Source: Apium graveolens (taxonomy: Eukaryota; Streptophyta; Magnoliopsida; Apiales; Apiaceae). Taken from it: a DNA stretch of 64,000 nt. This document shows, piece by piece, positions 63,648-64,000 of this stretch. The notes beneath the pieces were generated by a model that was not told where the DNA came from, did no database searches, and worked only from the letters and a program-made list of their open reading frames with translations. The DNA lies in NCBI RefSeq assembly GCF_009905375.1, contig NC_133647.1, positions 52,758,506 through 52,822,505 on the forward strand, in the 5' to 3' direction. Position numbers and translations under genes: made by a program. Numbering within the stretch: position 1 is the stretch's first letter; each line of letters begins with the position of its first letter.

Positions 63648-64000
63648 CCAAAAGAATCCCGCTTGAAGAATACGAGCTATTGTCTTTTTTCCACCATAAT
63701 GTCCTCCATAAGCAGTCGAATGGCAATCTCACAAGATCCCCCCCCCCGTTTCACTACAGAATACATCTCCTGATGATTTGGTCATCTCCTTGCCAAAATA
63801 GGAATGGCTCATCCCACATGTACCACTTCACTTCATGCAAAAAGTTCTTCCTTTGAGCATAAGTCAAGTCTGGAGGCATAACATTTCTCACAAGGTAGTT
63901 CACAATGTCGGCGAACCACGGTTCTTCTGCTTGAACTCCAAACAATTGCTCATCGGGAAAAGACTTATCAATCAAAGACTTATCATGTGAAGTTGCACTT
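63648..64000 (-). pseudogene. RNase H/integrase linker and finger start, Athila-like element
   Basis: 63975-63754 reads WFADIVNYLVRNVMPPD and KNFLHEVKWYMWDEPFLF, the typical stretch before the Athila integrase, ending in IIRRC and a stop. A run of ten C (63738-63747) lies at the frameshift before the first finger residues (AYGGHYGGKKT-like). It continues out of the window. Confidence 0.8.

Larger units (their letters stand above)
59168..64000 (-). mobile_element. Athila-like Ty3/gypsy element, 3' part
   Basis: Read right to left: integrase (64000-62636), GC-rich spacer, a Transposase_32-like second ORF (62045 to about 60860), a long non-coding region and a PPT with a probable LTR (59618 downwards). 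An extra ORF after integrase and no chromodomain are typical of Athila. The part 59168-59617 is probably its 3' LTR, cut by SIRE-C; the left border is not proven. RT, gag and the 5' LTR lie right of the window. Confidence 0.75.

Noticed and set aside
63738..63747. C10 run as a programmed frameshift site
   Set aside because: It sits at a broken part of the integrase finger beside other lesions; slippage or sequencing error is simpler.

Overview
The window is plant nuclear DNA, almost certainly from a eudicot with a large, AT-rich, repeat-filled genome. It consists of nested LTR retrotransposons. I see no host gene, tRNA gene, rRNA gene or CRISPR array. The clues are primer-binding sites of the TGGTATCAGAGC (initiator-tRNA-Met) and TGGCGCC types, polypurine tracts, 5-bp target-site duplications (TSDs), and gag-pol genes of Ty3/gypsy (chromovirus, Tat, Athila) and Ty1/copia (SIRE/Maximus-like) elements, all carrying stops or frameshifts. 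Lineage names rest on domain order and motifs read by eye. The species cannot be named from this.

Layout, using local names. Chromo-A (1-20929, +) enters from the left. It has a leader, a gag-pol with a C-terminal chromodomain, a long LTR, a second partial leader and a 69-bp LTR tip. Tat-A (7244-17712, -) sits in the LTR of Chromo-A (TSD gcagt/gcggt). Chromo-A interrupts the gag gene of SIRE-A (20930-37327, +). Chromo-B (21479-30132, -, TSD gcagc) interrupts the same gag 550 bp further on. SIRE-A is embedded in SIRE-B, of which only the 3' end (37328-38987) shows. SIRE-B lies in the gag of Chromo-C (38988 to about 51680, -). The 5' LTR of Chromo-C is split by Tat-B (40651-50891, -, TSD ttaat). 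Chromo-C abuts SIRE-C (about 51680-59167, +), which has lost everything before its RT but keeps a 4-kb env-like region and a 3' LTR. The right end is an Athila-like element on the minus strand (about 59168-64000), which runs out of the window.

How the parts relate. In three lineages the extra, non-gag/pol gene seems to have its own promoter. In both Tat copies an antisense three-exon gene (Transposase_28-like) lies between integrase and 3' LTR, behind a TATA box and an array of 79-bp palindromic repeats. In SIRE-A and SIRE-C the env-like ORF has a TATA box and a pyrimidine-rich leader just upstream, separate from the LTR promoter. In each of these SIRE elements a family-specific short motif (AAGTTCTGAT in SIRE-A, TCAACGGATG in SIRE-C) clusters upstream of both the LTR TATA and the internal TATA. 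SIRE-B has a 36-37-bp array in its LTR. This repeated two-promoter, shared-motif layout is the most interesting pattern here. Second is a probable spliced leader protein in Chromo-A, whose first exon lies inside the LTR and whose intron removes the LTR end and primer-binding site.

All coding regions are broken, so I call them pseudogenes. Many lesions look like C-to-T or G-to-A changes (CAG to TAG, TGG to TAG or TGA), as expected for methylated, silenced repeats. Boundaries given by TSD, PBS or PPT are good to a base or two. The Chromo-C/SIRE-C junction and the left edge of the Athila element are approximate.
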